A DNA stretch of 64,000 bases, taken from assembly GCA_021648845.1 (NCBI GenBank), contig JAKJHY010000003.1:1-64000 (forward strand). Reading direction: 5' to 3'. Source of the stretch: Mycobacterium sp. MBM (GTDB taxonomy: Bacteria; Actinomycetota; Actinomycetes; Mycobacteriales; Mycobacteriaceae). The position numbers and the translations under genes are program-made. This document shows, piece by piece, positions 61,600 to 64,000 of the stretch. Position 1 is the stretch's first letter; the number at the start of each line of letters is the position of its first letter. Below the pieces are notes generated by a model, which made no database searches, was not told where the DNA came from, and worked only from the letters and a program-made list of their open reading frames with translations.

Positions 61600-61860
61600 A
61601 TGTATCTGCGCGTCGACACCCGAGCCACCCCACCAGTCGTGGAGGTCGTCGAACCCGATGATTTCACCGCCTTCAAGGTCGTCATCGTCACGTCGTCACA
61701 CTCCTGGGTGGAGCCCGGTGAGCTGGCCGCCCTGGCCGGCCGCGCCGATGACCCGGACTGGCAGCGGCAGCTGGCCGGCATGATGTCCTACGCGCAGTCC
61801 AAGGGGTGGCTCGACGAGCACGGCCGGATCCGCGCTCACGTGCAGACCCAGGACGGGTAG
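61600..61860 (+). CDS. Small conserved protein of unknown function
   Basis: An 86-residue protein with no membrane segment or recognised motif: about 45 residues of beta structure (RVDTRATPPVVEVVEPDDFTAFKVVIV) followed by a helical SHSWVEPGELAALAGRADDPDWQRQLAGMM tail. ATG 61600 follows the M28-like stop by 9 bases, so it is probably in the same transcript. Function unknown. Confidence 0.6.
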   Translation: MYLRVDTRATPPVVEVVEPDDFTAFKVVIVTSSHSWVEPGELAALAGRADDPDWQRQLAGMMSYAQSKGWLDEHGRIRAHVQTQDG

Positions 61861-61880
61861 CCATCGGGCACCATGAGCCG

Positions 61881-64000
61881 GTGGAAAAACCCGGTGTTCT
61901 GGAGCGCCTCGCCCGTCGTGCCATCGCGACCCCCCGGCGTATCCTCGCTGCGGCAGCGCTGCTGGCGGTCGCGGCGGCGATCTTCGGTGTCCCGGTCACC
62001 CAGAAGCTGGCCGCCGGCGGATTCCAGGATCCCGCTGCCGAATCCAGTCGGGCGGCCGAACTGCTGACCGGCAGGTTCAACCAGGGCGATATGCAGTTGC
62101 TGATCGTGGTGTCGGACCCGTCGGGCGCCATGAGCCCGGCCGCCCGCCGGGTGGGGACCGAGATCGTCTCGGCGTTGCGCGACTCCGAGCATGTGGCCGA
62201 GGTGAGTTCGGCGTGGACCGTGCCGCAACCCGCCGCCGCCGAACTGCTCAGTCGGGACGGCACCGCGGGATTGATCGTCGCCGGCATCACCGGGGGTGAG
62301 AAGTACGCCCAAGACCATGCCAAGGACCTCGTCGACGCCCTGGTGCACGACCAGGATGGCGTGCGGGTGCAGGCCGGTGGCCTGGCCATGGTGAACACCC
62401 AGATCACCGAGCAGTCCCAGCGTGACCTGCTGGTGATGGAGTCCATCGCCATCCCGTTCAGCTTCCTGGTCCTGGTCTGGGTGTTCGGCGGGTTGCTGGC
62501 CGCCGCCGTGCCGGTGGTGGTCGGTGTGATGGCGATCCTCGGTTCGCTGGCGGTGTTGCGGCTGATCACGATGGGCACCGATGTGTCGGTGTTCGCCCTG
62601 AACCTCTGCATGGCGATGGGGCTGGCGCTGGCCATCGACTACACGTTGCTGATGATCAGCCGCTACCGCGACGAACTGGCCGACGGCGCCGACGAAGAGG
62701 ACGCCCTGGTGCGGATGATGGTGACTGCCGGACGCACGGTGGTGTTCTCGGCGACCACGGTGGCGCTACCGATGTCGACGCTGGTGCTGTTCCCGATGTA
62801 CTTCCTGAAATCCTTCGCCTACGCCGGGGTGGCCACCGTGGCATTCGCGGCCATCGCGGCGTTGGTGATCACGCCGGCCGCGATCGTCGTGCTCGGCGAT
62901 CGGATGCGCGGGCCCGCCCGGGCTCCGCGCCCGGTGACACAACAATTCTGGTACCGCTCAACCACATTCGTATTGCGCCGCGCCGCCCCGATCGGCGCGG
63001 CAGTGGTGGTGCTGTTGATTTTGCTGGGACTGCCGTTCCTCGGCGTCAAATGGGGTTTCCCCGACGATAGGGTGTTGCCCGCCACCGCATCGGCGCATCA
63101 GGTGGGTGACCTGTTGCGGGAGGATTTCGCGCACAACTCGGCGACCGACATCTTCGTCGTCATCCCCGACGCCGCCGGACTGTCGGGAAGCGAACTGGAC
63201 CGATACGCGGCTGAATTATCCGCGGCGGCCGATGTTTCGGCGGTCTCGCCGCCGGTGCAGCGTGACGGAAGCGTGTTCCTGCGGGTATCCAGCTCGGCGC
63301 CGCTGTTCTCCGAGGCCTCGTCGGCGCAGTTGGATCGGTTGCACGAGGTGGCCGCCCCGGGCGGCCGTCAGGTGTTGCTGGGCGGGGTCGCGCAGACCGA
63401 TCGCGACAGTGTCGACGCAATCGCATCGACTCTGCCATTGGTGCTCGGGCTCATCGCGGCCATCACGTTCTGTTTGCTGTTCCTGCTCACCGGCAGTGTG
63501 GTGCTGCCCCTGAAAGCGCTTGTGCTCAACATCTTGTCGCTGACTGCCACGTTCGGCGCGATGGTGTGGATCTTCCAGGACGGGCACCTCGGTGGGTTGG
63601 GCACCACGGCCACCGGCACGCTGGTCGCGAATATCCCGGTGTTGCTGTTCTGTATCGCCTTCGGGTTGTCGATGGACTACGAGGTGTTCCTGCTCGCCCG
63701 GATCCGCGAGTACTGGTTGTCGTCGGGGCGCACGGCGTCCGATGTCGGGGAGAGCGTGGCGCTGGGTCTGGCGCGCACCGGCCGGGTGGTTACCGCTGCC
63801 GCGCTTGTGATGTCGATCTCGTTCGCCGCGTTGATCGCGGCAAACGTGTCATTCATGCGGATGTTCGGTCTGGGGCTGACGCTGGCGGTGCTGATGGACG
63901 CGACGCTGGTGCGCATGGTGCTGGTGCCGGCGTTCATGCAGTTGATGGGGCGCTGGAACTGGTGGGCGCCCAAGCCATTGGCCCGGCTCCACGACCGGAT
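61881..64000 (+). CDS. MMPL/RND-family transporter, cut at the window end
   Basis: At least 706 codons of an RND-type MMPL transporter; the 3' end is outside the window. The first helix is IFGVPVTQKLAAGGFQDP onwards, the first relay block is MAMGLALAIDYTLLMISRYRDEL (about residues 250-272) and the second is FCIAFGLSMDYEVFLLARIREYW (about 590-612), both with the GxxxDY motif. Two large extracytoplasmic loops lie between. It probably exports a lipid or siderophore; the substrate is unknown. I place the start at GTG 61881, 20 bases after the preceding stop. Confidence 0.88.
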   Translation, partial: MEKPGVLERLARRAIATPRRILAAAALLAVAAAIFGVPVTQKLAAGGFQDPAAESSRAAELLTGRFNQGDMQLLIVVSDPSGAMSPAARRVGTEIVSALRDSEHVAEVSSAWTVPQPAAAELLSRDGTAGLIVAGITGGEKYAQDHAKDLVDALVHDQDGVRVQAGGLAMVNTQITEQSQRDLLVMESIAIPFSFLVLVWVFGGLLAAAVPVVVGVMAILGSLAVLRLITMGTDVSVFALNLCMAMGLALAIDYTLLMISRYRDELADGADEEDALVRMMVTAGRTVVFSATTVALPMSTLVLFPMYFLKSFAYAGVATVAFAAIAALVITPAAIVVLGDRMRGPARAPRPVTQQFWYRSTTFVLRRAAPIGAAVVVLLILLGLPFLGVKWGFPDDRVLPATASAHQVGDLLREDFAHNSATDIFVVIPDAAGLSGSELDRYAAELSAAADVSAVSPPVQRDGSVFLRVSSSAPLFSEASSAQLDRLHEVAAPGGRQVLLGGVAQTDRDSVDAIASTLPLVLGLIAAITFCLLFLLTGSVVLPLKALVLNILSLTATFGAMVWIFQDGHLGGLGTTATGTLVANIPVLLFCIAFGLSMDYEVFLLARIREYWLSSGRTASDVGESVALGLARTGRVVTAAALVMSISFAALIAANVSFMRMFGLGLTLAVLMDATLVRMVLVPAFMQLMGRWNWWAPKPLARLHDR

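Overview
The window reads as chromosome of a fast-growing mycobacterium (Mycolicibacterium-like). Support comes from the high GC content, frequent GTG starts with 4-nt stop/start overlaps, mycobacterial families (a PPE protein of the PPW type, an LpqH-type lipoprotein, PknG, GlnX/GlnH, F420-dependent FGD1, MMPL exporters, a 13E12-type HNH protein), and gene order that follows, in blocks, the M. tuberculosis Rv0357c-Rv0420 region. The synteny statements are from memory, not from a database search. No rRNA, tRNA, CRISPR array or insertion sequence was recognised, and there is no gene-free stretch longer than about 300 bases.

Layout. 0.2-3.4 kb: an Rv0383c-like membrane protein, an SDR where M. 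tuberculosis has pyrE, an Rv0381c-like lipoprotein and an RNA methyltransferase. 3.4-17.5 kb: a GH76-type protein, an NhaA-DsbA fusion, a divergent MFS/TetR pair, DedA, an LpqH-like lipoprotein, fba, a frameshifted PPE gene, Rv0361- and Rv0360c-like proteins, a CDF zinc exporter with an operator, a site-2-type protease, an Rv0358-like protein and purA. 17.5-26.5 kb: a thioesterase, a membrane protein, a 13E12/HNH gene with a LexA-type box on its start codon, a ferredoxin/P450 pair, a divergent MMPL/MarR pair, and a CPA1 antiporter divergent from a UBP zinc finger. 26.6-35.3 kb: a PurT homolog with altered active-site residues, an NTF2-like membrane protein, a rhodanese, metZ, a small basic protein, a xylulokinase, and then LysR, an amino-acid permease and an (R)-selective-type amine transaminase. 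35.3-39.5 kb: an SDR with a palindromic operator, GNAT, a small membrane protein, a methyltransferase, a metallo-beta-lactamase-fold protein and fgd1.

39.5-45.2 kb is an apparent insertion between fgd1 and pta, which are neighbours in M. tuberculosis. It holds GntR, SDR and APH-type kinase genes divergent from an APC permease and a class III PLP enzyme of the ethanolamine-phosphate/phosphohydroxylysine phospho-lyase type. The PLP enzyme gene overlaps the start of pta. I read this as an amino-alcohol (or hydroxy-amino-acid) uptake, phosphorylation and phospho-elimination pathway feeding Pta-AckA, and it is the best candidate in the window for an undescribed system.

45.2-64 kb: pta-ackA; the convergent glnX-glnH-pknG amino-acid-sensing operon; mutT3; thiE; a TPP riboswitch with thiO-thiS-thiG followed, with overlapping frames, by a SGNH hydrolase and an ABC exporter; two tandem M28-type lipoprotein peptidases, of which the second has lost several metal ligands; a small protein; and an MMPL transporter that runs off the end of the window.
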